From Thermoplasmata archaeon (GTDB lineage: Archaea > Thermoplasmatota > Thermoplasmata > Thermoplasmatales > Thermoplasmataceae), in assembly GCA_021847855.1 (NCBI GenBank), contig JAJZOT010000079.1, positions 1 to 7,105 of the forward strand: 7,105 nucleotides of DNA, read 5' to 3'. This document shows positions 5,671 through 7,105 of this stretch, piece by piece (the first letter of the stretch is position 1; every line of letters begins with the position of its first letter). The notes below the pieces were generated by a model that did no database searches, had not been told where the DNA came from, and saw only the letters and a program-made list of their open reading frames with translations. Both the position numbers and the translations under genes were made by a program.

Positions 5671-6837
5671 TTGCTGAAGATAGGACTCGTGGGAAAACCA
5701 AATGCAGGCAAATCCACAATTTATTCCGCACTTACAAGGAATACGGTTGAGATTGCCAACTACCCCTTTACAACCACAAAAGCAAATCTTGGAATTGCAC
5801 TGATTCCAACTGAATGCCCGGAAAAGATCATAAAGAAGAGATGCAACCCCAGGGAAGGTACATGCATCAATGGAACCAGATATGTCCCTCTAGAGATTAT
5901 TGACGTACCCGGACTCATAGAAGGATCCAGTGAAGGGAAAGGGATGGGCAATGAATTCCTTGACAATATAAGGGATGCGGATGCACTTGTGCAAATTTTC
6001 GATCTTTCTGATTTTCCAGTAAATCACGACGGTAAGACCCATGGTTATGACGAATTCATGCAGATACAGATCGAAATGGTGAAATGGCTCTCTTCCAAGA
6101 TCTCCAGGGAATGGGAAAGATTTGCCAAAAAGGCTGATGCTTCCGGCGACAGAATGGAGAGATCGCTTCTTAAAAAGATAGGATCAATGGGACTTAATGA
6201 AAAACAGATCGCCGTGATTCTTTCTAAGAATTCATATCCAGCCAAACTTACACTATGGGGTGAGGAGGATTTTGAACAGCTTTCTAAGGACATGCTCTTT
6301 GTCTCGAAGTCACTTGTTCCTCTTGGAAACAAAGCAGATCTTATTGACGAAAAAACTGCCTATAAGATAAGATCAGTGGTTGATAATTGTGCAATGGTTT
6401 CCGGAGATTACGAACTTGCCATGCAGAAAGCGTTTTCTCACGGCATGATCTCCTCCCTTGACTCTGATTTTGAGATATCACCTGAAATACCTGAGAAACT
6501 TAAAGTTGCACTGGAAAAAATGCGATCATTCTTCTCTGAGAAATGGGTATCAAGGATTAACGATTTTCTTGGATCTGTTGTTACGGACAAACTGAAGCAC
6601 ATAGTTGTATTTCCGGTTTATGATGAGGGCCAGTGGACAGATAAAGCGGGGAACATACTTCCGGATGCCTTTCTGGTGCCGGAAGGATCAACTGCCCTCG
6701 ATCTTGCGTTCCGCATTCACACCGACATCGGTAATGGATTCATAAGGGCAATTGACGCAAAGACCAGAAGAGTTGTTGGAAAGGATCATGTTCTCAGCGA
6801 TGGTGACATAATCAGGATTGTGGCGAAGACCTCCTGA
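5671..6837 (+). CDS. Obg-family GTPase with C-terminal TGS domain (archaeal YchF/Ygr210-like)
   Basis: A 388-residue cytoplasmic GTPase of the TRAFAC class, probably acting on the ribosome or in translation control; its exact role in archaea is not settled. The GTPase motifs are intact: P-loop GKPNAGKS (residues 8-15), switch region YPFTTTKANLG (31-41), DVPG (78-81) followed by LIEGSSEGKGMG typical of Obg proteins, NKAD (220-223), and VSGDYE (243-248) at the G5 position. NKAD separates it from bacterial YchF, which has NxxE, and points to the Ygr210-like branch. A helical insert (about 125-205) lies between DVPG and NKAD. A TGS domain fills about 310-386 (IVVFPVYDEG to DGDIIRIV), a likely RNA-contact module. 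The start is a TTG, since no ATG or GTG lies in frame between the preceding gene and the P-loop strand. A TATA-like box sits in the 29-bp gap before it. Confidence 0.93.
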   Translation: MLKIGLVGKPNAGKSTIYSALTRNTVEIANYPFTTTKANLGIALIPTECPEKIIKKRCNPREGTCINGTRYVPLEIIDVPGLIEGSSEGKGMGNEFLDNIRDADALVQIFDLSDFPVNHDGKTHGYDEFMQIQIEMVKWLSSKISREWERFAKKADASGDRMERSLLKKIGSMGLNEKQIAVILSKNSYPAKLTLWGEEDFEQLSKDMLFVSKSLVPLGNKADLIDEKTAYKIRSVVDNCAMVSGDYELAMQKAFSHGMISSLDSDFEISPEIPEKLKVALEKMRSFFSEKWVSRINDFLGSVVTDKLKHIVVFPVYDEGQWTDKAGNILPDAFLVPEGSTALDLAFRIHTDIGNGFIRAIDAKTRRVVGKDHVLSDGDIIRIVAKTS

Positions 6838-6992
6838 TTAATCTGTAACTGTGAATTGAAGAAGTGTAACCATTCTCAAGACACCGCACCCATGACAGTG
6901 TAGTCACCGGGACTGAGATAGTGGGGTTGGGATGAATTCCCTGACTAGAAACCGTGTAAAGTATATGAGTATGAAAAGTCCTCACAACTGAA

Positions 6993-7105
6993 TTGCACCC
7001 CTTTACAGTCTGGCTCATTGATGATCCACTTAAACGAAAAAACGTGTTAAACCGTTCAGATAGATTCACATTTGATTCAGTGTTTCTATGCCTGGCAGAA
7101 TTCAT
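6993..7105 (+). CDS. Possible start of a protein gene running off the window, unrecognised
   Basis: A plus-strand frame is open from 6975, just after a TGA, to the window end. A TTG at 6993 could start it, giving HPFTVWLIDDPLKRK, then LNRSDRFTFDSVF. A TATA-like AAGTATAT (6959-6966) lies about 30 bp before this TTG, an arrangement like that of the GTPase gene. The amino-acid mix looks protein-like, but 43 codons is too short to be sure. A short frame from ATG 6931 (19 codons, including NRVKYMSMK) would join it if one A were removed from the AAAA run near 6974-6977. A frameshifted gene is therefore another reading. No family was recognised, and chance remains possible. The rest of 6838-6992 shows nothing else I can name. 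Confidence 0.22.
   Translation, partial: MHPFTVWLIDDPLKRKNVLNRSDRFTFDSVFLCLAEF

Noticed and set aside
6812..7105. 97-codon minus-strand open frame at the right edge
   Set aside because: It overlaps the 3' end of the GTPase gene. Its Ser/Thr/Arg/Asn-rich sequence has no hydrophobic core pattern or motif, and its apparent start is simply the first Met at the window edge.
1..7105. CRISPR array, insertion sequence, tRNA or rRNA
   Set aside because: No regularly spaced direct repeats, no transposase, no terminal inverted repeats with target duplication and no tRNA-like T-loop sequence were seen on either strand.

Overview
The window looks like ordinary chromosome from an archaeon of the Thermoplasmatales lineage (Ferroplasma/Cuniculiplasma/Thermoplasma-like). 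The domain assignment rests on a gene for sn-glycerol-1-phosphate dehydrogenase, the marker enzyme of archaeal lipid synthesis, and on a UPF0179 protein, an archaea-only family. The order-level assignment rests on a B12-binding radical SAM protein resembling the Thermoplasma Ta0216 group, a DUF981-type membrane protein, and TATA-like boxes about 20-30 bp before several start codons with little Shine-Dalgarno signal, as expected for leaderless mRNAs. No species can be named from sequence reading alone.

Layout. Bases 1-290 are the 3' end of an isoaspartyl peptidase/L-asparaginase gene. It converges on a minus-strand universal stress protein gene (455-904). Bases 905-1323 hold divergent TATA boxes and possibly a decayed gene (1001-1324). 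A large radical SAM gene follows (best start 1381, end 3057). It converges, with a gap of only 30 bp, on a minus-strand gene for a six-helix membrane protein (3088-3693). Bases 3694-4129 hold the membrane protein promoter, a possible tiny transcription unit (about 3745-3905) and the egsA promoter. Then come egsA (best start 4130, end 5188), a UPF0179 cysteine-rich protein 15 bp later (5204-5641), and an Obg-family GTPase with a C-terminal TGS domain (TTG start 5671, end 6837) that seems to have its own TATA box. The last 268 bp are mostly unassigned, with a possible new plus-strand reading frame running off the end.

How the genes relate. egsA makes the glycerol-1-phosphate backbone of ether lipids. 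UPF0179 probably shares its transcript, and the GTPase may be transcribed both by read-through and from its own promoter. The GTPase is probably linked to translation. The other genes are single units, each with its own promoter, and show no pathway link to one another. No mobile element, CRISPR array, tRNA or rRNA is visible. I see no convincing new multi-gene system. The least understood items are the radical SAM enzyme, UPF0179, the DUF981-like protein and the two larger intergenic regions.
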